52,613 nt of DNA from Prevotella sp. UBA1378 (GTDB lineage: Bacteria; Bacteroidota; Bacteroidia; Bacteroidales; Bacteroidaceae), in the NCBI GenBank assembly GCA_002305505.1, contig DBRC01000027.1:63837-116449 (forward strand). The letters are read 5' to 3'. A program made the position numbers and the translations under genes. This document shows, piece by piece, positions 25,951-33,903 of this stretch. The notes beneath the pieces are model-generated. The model did not search any database. It saw only the letters and a program-made list of their open reading frames with translations, and was not told the DNA's origin. How positions within the stretch are numbered: the first letter of the stretch is position 1; the number at the start of each line of letters is the position of its first letter.

Positions 25951-26587
25951 CAGTGGAGGTTTCTTCGTCGAAAATGCGCTCGAACCATTTACGGAGCTGC
26001 ACAGGTTCTTCAATATAGGCCCGCAGCTCCTTTATTTTCTGTTCGTTTTCCGAACCGGGGATCCAAAGATGGATATAGCCATGAACCGAATATTTATTGT
26101 CCATGTGCTCCTGGAAACGTAGCCAATGCTGTTCCCGGCCAAGGCCGGGATAGTTGGCCAAGCCAAACTGGACAGTACGGCGGAACACCGTTTCCGGGTC
26201 GAGGTCGCGGTCGGCTTCGGCCACGATTTTCCCGTAAATGCTACGGGGGGCATGCGAAGCCGACGCGCGATGGTCTTCAACGGCTTCTTTCATTATCTTA
26301 ATCTGCTCAGCCGTAAACCATCTTTTCAGGCGCGTGTCGGCAGCCAATATCTTCCCTCCCATAATATGATGGACGGCACGCGGGCCCGACATGCCGATAT
26401 CGTGATAGGCAGCAACCGTATATACCATATTTATATCCGCCCCCGTCTTGCGCACCAAATCGAGTGAACGCCTTATCACCCGCTGCACATGCTGCAGGCC
26501 GTGTGCCTTGTCAAAGGCGACGTATTTAGGCAGGATTTTCGTTTCGATGAACTCAACCAAATCCAAGCTTGCTGTATTTGTAATCAT
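25943..26587 (-). CDS. HD domain phosphohydrolase-like protein
   Basis: The 214-residue cytoplasmic protein has the metal-binding HD pattern: HGLQHV (residues 29-34), AAYHDIGM with the central His-Asp, HHIMGGKIL, and EDHRAS. Such proteins hydrolyse nucleotides or other phosphomonoesters. The closest description is an HD-domain protein of unspecified substrate. Its promoter is interlocked with that of menA, and its 3' end overlaps that of the porin gene. The two neighbours suggest no pathway. Confidence 0.83.
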   Translation of the reverse strand: MITNTASLDLVEFIETKILPKYVAFDKAHGLQHVQRVIRRSLDLVRKTGADINMVYTVAAYHDIGMSGPRAVHHIMGGKILAADTRLKRWFTAEQIKIMKEAVEDHRASASHAPRSIYGKIVAEADRDLDPETVFRRTVQFGLANYPGLGREQHWLRFQEHMDNKYSVHGYIHLWIPGSENEQKIKELRAYIEEPVQLRKWFERIFDEETSTAN

Positions 26588-26605
26588 AAAAAATCAGATA
26601 AATAG

Positions 26606-26641
26606 TTTGCAAATATACGCATTAATGCTTAAATTTGCAAT
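26606..26641. promoter_or_regulatory. Interlocked divergent promoters of menA and the HD gene
   Basis: On the plus strand TTTG (26606-26609), 20 bp, TAAATTTG (26630-26637) serves menA. On the minus strand ATTG (26641-26638), 20 bp, TATATTTG (26617-26610) serves the HD gene. The -33 box of each promoter abuts the -7 box of the other, so two polymerases cannot bind at the same time. Confidence 0.6.
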
Positions 26642-26660
26642 GCTTTTTCAACAAAAACGC

Positions 26661-27569
26661 ATGGAAGGAAACAATATACGGAGGAATTCTTTGAAAGCAT
26701 GGCTGCTGGCAGCCCGCCCTAAAACGCTTGCAGGCGCCGCCGTGCCGGTTGCCATCGGCGCAGCCTTGGCTTTCACGGATGCGGCGGACTATGCTGAAGG
26801 AACATTCAGCTGGATTGCAGCTGCGCTCTGCTTGCTTTTTGCATTTATCATGCAGGTTGATGCCAACTTCATCAATGACTTTTTCGACTATATCAAAGGC
26901 AATGACGACGCATCCACCCGCTTGGGCCCCCTGCGTGCCTGCACCCAGGGGTGGATAAGCATCGATGCAATGAAACGGGCTATAGCCTTAGCCACCTGTG
27001 CGGCCTGCGCCGCCGGGCTGCCGCTGGTTTATTACGGCGGACTGGAAATGTTCCTCATCGGACTCGTCTGCATCGTCTTTTGCTTTCTTTACACTACACA
27101 CCTATCTTACCGGGGCCTGGGCGACCTGCTGGTTATCGTATTCTTCGGCATCGTTCCCGTGTGCATTACATACTACGTACAACTGCACACCTGTACGTGG
27201 GAAGTGTTCCTCGCATCCCTTGCCTGCGGCCTTGTAATCGACGGATTATTGCTGGTTAACAACTACCGTGACCGCGATAACGACCGCGAGGCTGGAAAAG
27301 AAACGCTTGTAGTAAAATTAGGCGAAAAACAGGGCGGGTACCTGTATCTTGCCACGGGCACTGCCGCTTGTTTATTGGGTACGGTCTTTTGTTTTCATGG
27401 ACATACGCTTGCCTTCGTATTGCCATTTATCTACCTACTGCTCCATCTCTATACGTACCTGAAGCTGGTGAGCATCAAACACGGGAAAGAACTGAACACC
27501 TGCTTGGACGAAACTGCCCGGAACATTTGCATATACGGGCTTTGCGTAACGATTGGGGTGCTCCTTTAA
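26661..27569 (+). CDS. menA: 1,4-dihydroxy-2-naphthoate polyprenyltransferase
   Basis: The 302-residue membrane protein belongs to the UbiA prenyltransferase family and attaches the polyprenyl tail in menaquinone synthesis. I see the first Asp-rich motif NFINDFFDYIKG, the second NNYRDRDNDREAGKETLVVKLG (given to mark it), and about eight to nine transmembrane segments. The start MEGNNIRRNSLKAWLL at 26661 is chosen because an in-frame ATG at 26640 lies only 3 bases after the -7 element. No other men genes are adjacent. A run of CCCTAAT-like heptamers and a palindrome array follow the stop. Confidence 0.9.
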   Translation: MEGNNIRRNSLKAWLLAARPKTLAGAAVPVAIGAALAFTDAADYAEGTFSWIAAALCLLFAFIMQVDANFINDFFDYIKGNDDASTRLGPLRACTQGWISIDAMKRAIALATCAACAAGLPLVYYGGLEMFLIGLVCIVFCFLYTTHLSYRGLGDLLVIVFFGIVPVCITYYVQLHTCTWEVFLASLACGLVIDGLLLVNNYRDRDNDREAGKETLVVKLGEKQGGYLYLATGTAACLLGTVFCFHGHTLAFVLPFIYLLLHLYTYLKLVSIKHGKELNTCLDETARNICIYGLCVTIGVLL

Positions 27570-27594
27570 TCCCTAATCCCTAACCCCTAATCCA
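27569..27594. repeat. Short tandem CCCTAAT/CCCTAAC heptamers
   Basis: Directly after the menA stop the sequence reads ATCCCTAATCCC then TAACCCCTAATCC, about three and a half copies of a 7-8 bp unit. It adjoins the palindrome array. Confidence 0.6.
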
Positions 27595-27599
27595 AATCG

Positions 27600-27691
27600 T
27601 ACAAGCACCTTGTAGCCTCCCTACAAGCACCGTGTAGCCCGATTACAAGCACCTTGTAACAAGCGTACAAGATGCTTGTACGAATCTTGTA
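27600..27691. repeat. Array of 15-bp palindromes at exact 22-bp spacing
   Basis: Four units start at 27600, 27622, 27644 and 27666, each 15 bp with 7-bp unrelated spacers. Units 1 and 3 are TACAAGCACCTTGTA; unit 2 is TACAAGCACCGTGTA; unit 4 is TACAAGATGCTTGTA, close to the inverted form of the same unit. A decayed copy TACGAATCTTGTA (27679-27691) follows. Arms TACAAG/CTTGTA are perfect in three units. A 22-bp period is about two helical turns, so bound proteins would line up on one face. No gene lies between 27570 and 27705. Confidence 0.85.
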
Positions 27692-27705
27692 ACGGGTGTC
27701 ATGTG

Positions 27706-27864
27706 CTATGCAGCGCTGAAATAAAGGAAATAAACAGCGGCAAGAATGACTAAGAACACAAGTGTAATAATCAGTTTTACCACGCAACCAGCCACTTTCT
27801 TCATGATGAAGAAACCAATGATAATAGCCAGTAAAATGATAATATAATAGGCTATTTGTTCCAT
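27706..27864 (-). CDS. Small membrane protein, 52 residues
   Basis: The start at 27864 (MEQIAYYIIILLAIIIGFF) gives a 52-residue protein that is almost wholly hydrophobic. It has two segments separated by a short basic/Gly turn (MKKVAGCVVK). It begins 7 bp after the stop of the pseudouridine synthase gene on the same strand, so it is probably cotranscribed. No named family is recognised. Confidence 0.6.
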   Translation of the reverse strand: MEQIAYYIIILLAIIIGFFIMKKVAGCVVKLIITLVFLVILAAVYFLYFSAA

Positions 27865-27871
27865 TTTCACC

Positions 27872-28762
27872 TTATTTGAACATCTTTCTGAAAGCAGCAG
27901 GTACCGGCGTGGCAAACTCCATGCGCTCGTGGGTTACCGGATGGGTAAAGCAAAGCAGGTAGGCATGCAGGCATAAACGGTGGAGCGGGTTGTCGCCATT
28001 GCCGTATTTCGTATCGCCGCAAACCGGATGCCCCAATTCGGCCGTATGCACACGTATCTGGTTCTTCCGCCCCGTTTCCAATCTGAACTCCACCAACGAA
28101 TGATCGGTGGTACGGTCGAGCACGTGGAAGTGGGTAATAGCCAGTTTACCGCCGTTGTCTACCGGGGAAGAATACGTGACATACGATTTATTGTCTTTCA
28201 GCCAATTCCGCACGGTGCCTTCCTCCTGCTCCATCTCCCCGCTGACCACAGCGACATAGCGCCGGTCATATACGATATTGTGCCAATCGTGTTCGAACGC
28301 CTGTTCCGTATCCATGTCCTTGGCATAAACCATCAGTCCACTCGTATCGCGGTCGAGCCTGTGAACCACATGTGCCCGGCATTTCTGCCGGGATTTATGG
28401 AAATAGCCGTCGAGCACCGACTTTACGTTAAGAGAAGCGTGCCCGGCAGCCATCGAGAGTATCCCCACATTTTTTTCAACCACGATAATCCAGCGGTCTT
28501 CATAGATAATCTTCACATACCGGCTTTTGAACTGCATCTGATTACGCTTCGACTTGCTCACAGCAATCTTCATGCCCGGTTGCAACTGAAAATCAAACTG
28601 TGTCACCGTTTTCCCATCTACCTTTATGCCCATGCCCTGTAATGTAGCCTTTATCTTTGAACGGCTTTCCTTCACGTTGGACATCAGGTACTCAAGAAGC
28701 GGCGCAGCCTCGGAGACAATCAAATGTTCGTATTCTCCTTCACGATTATACGGGTATCTCAT
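27872..28762 (-). CDS. RluA-family pseudouridine synthase
   Basis: The start at 28762 (MRYPYNREGEYEHLIVSE) lies 25 bp after the -7 element. A longer upstream frame would begin before the promoter. The 296-residue enzyme has a degenerate S4-like N-terminal region (about 35-75) and the catalytic motif HRLDRDTSGLMVYAKD with its conserved Asp. It also has RKNQIRVHTAELGHPVCGD, typical of RluA enzymes that convert uridine to pseudouridine in rRNA or tRNA. Which site it modifies cannot be told. Confidence 0.9.
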   Translation of the reverse strand: MRYPYNREGEYEHLIVSEAAPLLEYLMSNVKESRSKIKATLQGMGIKVDGKTVTQFDFQLQPGMKIAVSKSKRNQMQFKSRYVKIIYEDRWIIVVEKNVGILSMAAGHASLNVKSVLDGYFHKSRQKCRAHVVHRLDRDTSGLMVYAKDMDTEQAFEHDWHNIVYDRRYVAVVSGEMEQEEGTVRNWLKDNKSYVTYSSPVDNGGKLAITHFHVLDRTTDHSLVEFRLETGRKNQIRVHTAELGHPVCGDTKYGNGDNPLHRLCLHAYLLCFTHPVTHERMEFATPVPAAFRKMFK

Positions 28763-28787
28763 AAACGTTGTATATTTCTTTTGGCTG

Positions 28788-28795
28788 CAAAGGTA
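28788..28795 (-). promoter_or_regulatory. -7 element for the pseudouridine synthase operon
   Basis: The minus strand reads TACCTTTG, 25 bp before the ATG. A TTG at 28816-28814 lies at an 18-bp spacing. Confidence 0.58.
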
Positions 28796-28922
28796 CAACA
28801 TTTTTTCCAAAGACAATTTACCGCTCCCTAAAAACTTACTTCTGCCCTCTCCTGAAGGCAACAGGATAAACCGCCATCCCGCACCTAACCACAATGACTA
28901 TCAACTTATAAACACTATAAAT

Positions 28923-28953
28923 TTTGATATATAGAAAAAAATGAGTACCTTTG
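28923..28953 (+). promoter_or_regulatory. Promoter of the ABC-F gene
   Basis: TTTG (28923-28926), 19 bp, TACCTTTG (28946-28953): full consensus. It overlaps an ATG at 28941 in the same frame as the gene, which therefore cannot be the start. Confidence 0.7.
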
Positions 28954-28985
28954 CAGCCGAAAAATATTTTAAGGTAAAGAAGAGT

Positions 28986-30602
28986 ATGATAACAGTCACA
29001 AATCTAGCCATCCAATTCGGTAAAAAGACGCTCTACAAGGACGTGAACCTGAAGTTTACCAGCGGTAACATTTATGGTGTAATCGGTGCTAACGGTGCCG
29101 GGAAATCAACGCTGCTCCGTGCTATCAGCGGCGACTTGGAGCCCAACAAAGGAACTGTAGAACTGGGGGCCGGCGAACGTTTGTCGGTGCTGGAGCAGGA
29201 CCACTTCAAATACGATGACTTCCCGGTAATGGATACGGTGCTGATGGGACATCAGCCTCTATGGGAAAACATGAAAGAGCGGGAAGCTCTGTACTCGAAA
29301 GACGAAATGACAGAGGAAGACGGCAACCGGGCGGCAGAACTTGAAGAACAGTTCGCAGAAATGAACGGCTGGGAGGCAGAAAGCAACGCAGCACAATTGT
29401 TGCAGAACCTCGGTGTAAAAGAAACGGAACACAACAAGATGATGCACTCGCTGTCGAACAACGAGAAGGTGCGCGTAATGCTGGCAAAGGCCTTGTTCGG
29501 CAACCCCGACAACCTGTTGCTCGACGAGCCCACCAACGACCTTGACCTCGACACCGTACAGTGGCTGGAAGAATATCTGAGCAATGTAGAACAGACGGTC
29601 CTGGTGGTGTCGCACGACCGCCACTTCCTTGACGCCGTAAGCACGCAAACGGTTGATATCGACTTTGGGAAAGTAACCGTTTTCTCGGGCAACTACTCGT
29701 TCTGGTACGAGAGCTCACAACTGGCATTGCGCCAAGCTCAGAACCAGCGTCAAAAGGCGGAAGAAAAGCGCAAGGAACTGGAAGAATTTATCCGCCGGTT
29801 CTCTGCCAATGTGGCAAAGAGCAAGCAGACAACCAGCCGCAAGAAGATGATTGAGAAACTGAACGTGGAGGAAATACGCCCTTCGAGCCGTAAATATCCG
29901 GGGATTATCTTCCAAATGGAGCGCGAGCCGGGCACACAAATCCTTGAAGTTGAGGGGCTGAAAGCTGTCGACACCGACGGCAGCGTATTATTCGACAACG
30001 TAAACTTCACCATAGAAAAAGGACAAAAGACCGTTTTCCTCTCGCATAATCCGAAAGCAATGACGGCTCTCTTCGAAATCATCAACGGCAACAGGAAGGC
30101 CGATGCCGGCGAATACAAATGGGGGGTCACCATCACCACAGCCTACCTGCCGCTTGACAATACCGACTTTTTCAACAGCGACCTGAACTTGGTCGACTGG
30201 CTGCTGCAGTTCGGGAAAGGCAACGAGGTGATGATGAAAAGTTTCCTCGGCCGCATGTTGTTCAAGGACGAGGATGTACAGAAGAAAGTGAACGTGCTTT
30301 CCGGAGGCGAAAAAATGCGCTGCATGATTGCACGCATGCAGCTGAAGAACGCCAATTGCCTGATTCTCGACACACCGACCAACCACCTCGACTTGGAGTC
30401 GATTCAGGCGTTCAACAACAACTTGATGCAATACAAGGGCAATATACTTTTTGCCTCACACGACCACGAGTTTATCAACACCGTGGCCAACCGCATCATA
30501 GAGCTGACACCTAACGGCACCATCGACAAACTGATGACCTACGATGACTATATCTATGACGAGAGCATAAAGAAACAGAAAGCCGGGATGTATAACCAAT
30601 AA
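28986..30602 (+). CDS. ABC-F family ATPase with one degenerate ATP site
   Basis: The 538-residue soluble protein has two ABC domains joined by a charged linker (about 240-300) and no membrane segment, the ABC-F layout. Such proteins act on ribosomes. Domain 1 has Walker A GANGAGKS (34-41) and Walker B LLLDEPTNDLD, but its signature is LSNNEK. Domain 2 has an intact signature LSGGEK (438-443), but its Walker A is replaced by SHNPKAMT and its catalytic Glu is Thr (LDTPTNHLD, residue 463). One composite site (domain 1 Walker with domain 2 signature) is thus intact and the other is lost. It resembles the YkpA/YbiT branch. The exact role is unknown. Confidence 0.9.
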   Translation: MITVTNLAIQFGKKTLYKDVNLKFTSGNIYGVIGANGAGKSTLLRAISGDLEPNKGTVELGAGERLSVLEQDHFKYDDFPVMDTVLMGHQPLWENMKEREALYSKDEMTEEDGNRAAELEEQFAEMNGWEAESNAAQLLQNLGVKETEHNKMMHSLSNNEKVRVMLAKALFGNPDNLLLDEPTNDLDLDTVQWLEEYLSNVEQTVLVVSHDRHFLDAVSTQTVDIDFGKVTVFSGNYSFWYESSQLALRQAQNQRQKAEEKRKELEEFIRRFSANVAKSKQTTSRKKMIEKLNVEEIRPSSRKYPGIIFQMEREPGTQILEVEGLKAVDTDGSVLFDNVNFTIEKGQKTVFLSHNPKAMTALFEIINGNRKADAGEYKWGVTITTAYLPLDNTDFFNSDLNLVDWLLQFGKGNEVMMKSFLGRMLFKDEDVQKKVNVLSGGEKMRCMIARMQLKNANCLILDTPTNHLDLESIQAFNNNLMQYKGNILFASHDHEFINTVANRIIELTPNGTIDKLMTYDDYIYDESIKKQKAGMYNQ

Positions 30603-30649
30603 AGTGCCCCCATCCGGAGACATTGCCGCCAAATACACCGGGCAACGCC

Positions 30650-30676
30650 ATGCCGAAACAAACCGGCATAGTTTTT
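30650..30676 (+). terminator. Terminator after the ABC-F gene
   Basis: ATGCCG (30650-30655) pairs with CGGCAT (30664-30669), followed by AGTTTTT. The stem is short. Confidence 0.5.
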
Positions 30677-30712
30677 GCTAATGTTTCTGCAAATAATTAA
30701 AACAACGAAGTT

Positions 30713-31291
30713 ATGGAAGAAAAAGATATCAACATCGCTGACGAAAAGGATTTGAACAAAGAAAAGGAAGCCATGGAAGAAACAACGGCAACCGATGAAG
30801 CCACCGAAGAAACTGCAGCGGAATCTGAAAACACCGAAAAAGACCCGTTAGAAGTCGCGAATGCACAGATTGAAGAACTGAAAGACAAATACCTGCGCAC
30901 TGTCGCAGAGTTTGACAACTACCGTAAACGCACGTTGAAAGAAAAGACTGAGCTTATCCTGAACGGAGGAGAAAAGGCTATTACTGCCATTCTGCCAGTG
31001 CTTGATGACATGGAACGCGCCATTGCCAACGGCGAGAAGACCGAAGACCCGAAAGTGCTGAAGGAGGGGATGGAACTGATTTTCCAGAAATTCCTTAAGA
31101 CACTAGAGGGACTGGGTGTGCATAAAATCGACACAGAAGACGCCGACTTCAATACGGATATGCACGAGGCCATCGCCATGGTACCTGCCACAGACGACAA
31201 AAAGAAAGGGAAGGTACTCGACTGCGTACAAACCGGATATCAACTCAACGAAAAAGTAATTCGCCACGCTAAGGTGGCTGTAGGACAATAA
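30713..31291 (+). CDS. grpE: Nucleotide exchange factor GrpE
   Basis: The 192-residue protein has an acidic, disordered N-terminus (about 1-45), a long coiled-coil helix (EELKDKYLRTVAEFDNYRKR) and the beta-wing C-terminal domain ending in GYQLNEKVIRHAKVAVG, a GrpE signature. It exchanges nucleotide on DnaK. The stop is directly followed by the dnaJ ATG. dnaK is not in this window. Confidence 0.96.
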   Translation: MEEKDINIADEKDLNKEKEAMEETTATDEATEETAAESENTEKDPLEVANAQIEELKDKYLRTVAEFDNYRKRTLKEKTELILNGGEKAITAILPVLDDMERAIANGEKTEDPKVLKEGMELIFQKFLKTLEGLGVHKIDTEDADFNTDMHEAIAMVPATDDKKKGKVLDCVQTGYQLNEKVIRHAKVAVGQ

Positions 31292-32449
31292 ATGGCACAG
31301 AAAAGAGACTACTATGAGGTGCTGGGCGTAGACAAGAACGCATCAGAAGACCAAATAAAGAAGGCATATAGGAAAATCGCCATCAAGTACCACCCGGACC
31401 GCAACCCCGGCAATAAAGAGGCTGAGGAAAAGTTCAAGGAGGCAGCAGAAGCTTACGACGTATTGCACGACGCTCAAAAACGCCAACAATACGACCAGTT
31501 CGGATTCAACGGCCCCATGGGCTCCGGTGGATTCGGCGGATTCGGCGGGACCAGCATGAACATGGACGACATCTTCTCCATGTTCGGCGACATATTCGGA
31601 GGCCATGCAGGGTTCGGCGGCTTTGGAGGCGGCCAGCGGCGTGCGCAGCAACACCGCGGCAGCGACCTTCGCCTGAAAGTGCGCCTCTCTCTTGAAGAAG
31701 TATCAACCGGCGTTACAAAAAAATTCAAATTACGCAAGGATATTGTTTGCAGCTATTGCCACGGAAGCGGTGCAGAGGACGGTAGCGGCACGGAAATTTG
31801 CGCCACCTGCCACGGCAACGGCGTAATTACCCATACCACACAAAGCATCTTCGGCATGATGCAAACCCAAGGCATTTGCCCAACTTGCGGAGGCGAGGGG
31901 AGGGTCATCAAGAACAAATGCCACCAATGCGGCGGTACGGGAGTCGAGAAAGGTGAAGAGGTTGTAGAAATTAAAATACCGGCAGGCGTAGCTGAAGGAA
32001 TGATTGTCAACGTGCCGGGAAAAGGCAATGCCGGACATCGCAACGGTGTCAACGGGGACATCCAAGTACTGGTTGAAGAAGAGGACAACGAAACATTCAT
32101 CCGGGACGATAACAACCTAATATACAATCTACTGCTCGATTTTCCTACAGCGGCACTTGGAGGGGAAGTAGAAATCCCCACTATAGGCGGGACCAAACTG
32201 AAAGTAAAAATCGAGAATGGCACCCAGCCGGGCAAGACACTGCGCTTGCGCGGGAAAGGGCTGCCTGCCGTGCAGGGATACGGGCATGGGAACGGCGACC
32301 TTGTGGTAAATATAAGTGTGTACATCCCCAAAACGCTAAGCCGCGACGAACAGACAGCAATCGAAAGATTCAAGGCAAGCGACAATTTCAAGGGAGACAC
32401 GGCCACTAAACAATCTATCTTCCAACGGTTCAAGAACTATTTCAGCTAA
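31292..32449 (+). CDS. dnaJ: Chaperone DnaJ
   Basis: The 385-residue type I J-protein has a J domain with HPD in KYHPDRNPG (near residue 33) and a Gly/Phe-rich linker. Four CxxCxGxG zinc modules follow (CSYCHGSG, CATCHGNG, CPTCGGEG, CHQCGGTG), then C-terminal substrate-binding domains. It delivers clients to DnaK and stimulates its ATPase. It abuts grpE with no gap and is followed 36 bp later by folC. Confidence 0.97.
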   Translation: MAQKRDYYEVLGVDKNASEDQIKKAYRKIAIKYHPDRNPGNKEAEEKFKEAAEAYDVLHDAQKRQQYDQFGFNGPMGSGGFGGFGGTSMNMDDIFSMFGDIFGGHAGFGGFGGGQRRAQQHRGSDLRLKVRLSLEEVSTGVTKKFKLRKDIVCSYCHGSGAEDGSGTEICATCHGNGVITHTTQSIFGMMQTQGICPTCGGEGRVIKNKCHQCGGTGVEKGEEVVEIKIPAGVAEGMIVNVPGKGNAGHRNGVNGDIQVLVEEEDNETFIRDDNNLIYNLLLDFPTAALGGEVEIPTIGGTKLKVKIENGTQPGKTLRLRGKGLPAVQGYGHGNGDLVVNISVYIPKTLSRDEQTAIERFKASDNFKGDTATKQSIFQRFKNYFS

Positions 32450-32485
32450 GCCGACACACCGCCCCCGACAAAGATTTACAGGATA

Positions 32486-33799
32486 ATGACATATAAAGAG
32501 ACTACGGCATACCTATTCGGGCAAATGCCGATGTTTGAAAGGCAAGGTGCTTCAGGCTACAAGGAGGGCCTGGAAAACACGAGGGAACTGGATGACCATT
32601 TCGGGCACCCTCATTACAACTTCCGCACGATACACGTAGCCGGGACCAACGGCAAAGGCTCGTGTTCACACATGATTGCCGCAATACTGCAGCTATGCGG
32701 TTATAAGACCGGGCTGTACACCTCGCCGCATCTCGTAGACTTCCGGGAGCGCATCCGCATCAACGGCTGCCCTATCAGCAAAGAATACGTTGTGGATTTC
32801 GTTGATAAAGAACGCAAGTTTTTCGAATCGCTCCATCCTTCGTTTTTTGAATTGACAACGGCAATGGCATTCAAGTATTTCAGCGATATGCAGGTAGACA
32901 TCGCCGTAATAGAAGTGGGGTTAGGCGGACGCCTTGACTGCACCAACATCATCACTCCCGTGCTCTCGGTCATAACCAATATCAGCTATGACCACACCCA
33001 GTTCCTCGGCAATACACTCGGGAAAATTGCGAATGAGAAAGCCGGCATCATCAAAGGAGACGTCCCTGTAGTCATCGGTGAAACCACACCGGGAATACGT
33101 CCGGTCTTCGAAAAGAGAGCAGCAGCCATGAATGCGCCAATTGTATTTGCCGAGGACAGGCCGGCTTTCAACAAAGGCGAGCAACTGGACGGCGGCGGCA
33201 CGTGCTTCATATCAAGCAAACAGGGAACGCTGACATGCGACTTGAGCGGCAATTACCAACTGAAGAACATAAACACTGTCCTGACTGCCATAGAGCAGTT
33301 GGGCGGATTGGGCTACCTGTGCAAAATAAATAAGGAAGACACCGCAACCTATCCTGCCGAACTGGAAGAAGCCGTGGCAAATGTATGCAAGCTGACAGGT
33401 TTGAAGGGACGCTGGCAAACGGTAAGGGAAACGCCACGCGTAGTATGCGACACGGGACATAATGCGGCTGGATGGCAATACTTGAGCCGGCAACTAAAAT
33501 CGGTAAAGTGCACGCAGATGCATATTATTTTCGGAATGGTGGAAGACAAAGATGTCAATAGTGTATTAGAACTACTCCCCAAAGATGCCCTGTATTATTT
33601 CGTCAAGCCCAACAACAAAAGGGGAATGGACGAAAACGAAATCCGGTTAAAGGCCGAAGATCATGGAATACGCGGGATTTCCTATCCGTCTTTAGCAAAA
33701 GCATACGAAGTGGCCATGCACAATGCCGGGCAAAACGATTTCGTATTTATCGGAGGTAGCAACTATGTAGTGGCCGACTTTCTCGAAAACTGCATTTAG
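32486..33799 (+). CDS. folC: Folylpolyglutamate synthase / dihydrofolate synthase
   Basis: The 437-residue ligase adds glutamate to folates, or to dihydropteroate. The P-loop HVAGTNGKGS lies near residue 51, followed by YTSPHLVDFRERI, VIEVGLGGRLDCTNI and NEKAGIIK, the FolC/Mur ligase markers. The length is typical. It lies 36 bp downstream of dnaJ on the same strand, so it is probably cotranscribed with grpE-dnaJ, and is followed by the galM promoter. Confidence 0.95.
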   Translation: MTYKETTAYLFGQMPMFERQGASGYKEGLENTRELDDHFGHPHYNFRTIHVAGTNGKGSCSHMIAAILQLCGYKTGLYTSPHLVDFRERIRINGCPISKEYVVDFVDKERKFFESLHPSFFELTTAMAFKYFSDMQVDIAVIEVGLGGRLDCTNIITPVLSVITNISYDHTQFLGNTLGKIANEKAGIIKGDVPVVIGETTPGIRPVFEKRAAAMNAPIVFAEDRPAFNKGEQLDGGGTCFISSKQGTLTCDLSGNYQLKNINTVLTAIEQLGGLGYLCKINKEDTATYPAELEEAVANVCKLTGLKGRWQTVRETPRVVCDTGHNAAGWQYLSRQLKSVKCTQMHIIFGMVEDKDVNSVLELLPKDALYYFVKPNNKRGMDENEIRLKAEDHGIRGISYPSLAKAYEVAMHNAGQNDFVFIGGSNYVVADFLENCI

Positions 33800-33840
33800 T
33801 TGTTTTTAACACTCACAGAAACGTTTTTTTCGTTGTTTAT

Positions 33841-33872
33841 TTTGTTCATATCGAGTTTTTTCATTTACTTTG
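33841..33872 (+). promoter_or_regulatory. Probable promoter of the galM-galP-galK operon
   Basis: TTTG (33841-33844), 20 bp, TTACTTTG (33865-33872) matches the consensus except for one base of the -7 box. It lies 31 bp before the galM ATG. Confidence 0.45.
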
Positions 33873-33903
33873 CAAAAACAACAATAACTAAAAGCATTGA
33901 TTT

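Noticed and set aside
27600..27691. CRISPR array
   Set aside because: The repeats are 15-bp palindromes with 7-bp spacers and no cas gene is nearby. CRISPR repeats and spacers are about 25-40 bp.
28941..28985. Upstream ATG extending the ABC-F protein by 15 residues
   Set aside because: The ATG lies between the -33 and -7 boxes of a consensus promoter, so it cannot be in the message.
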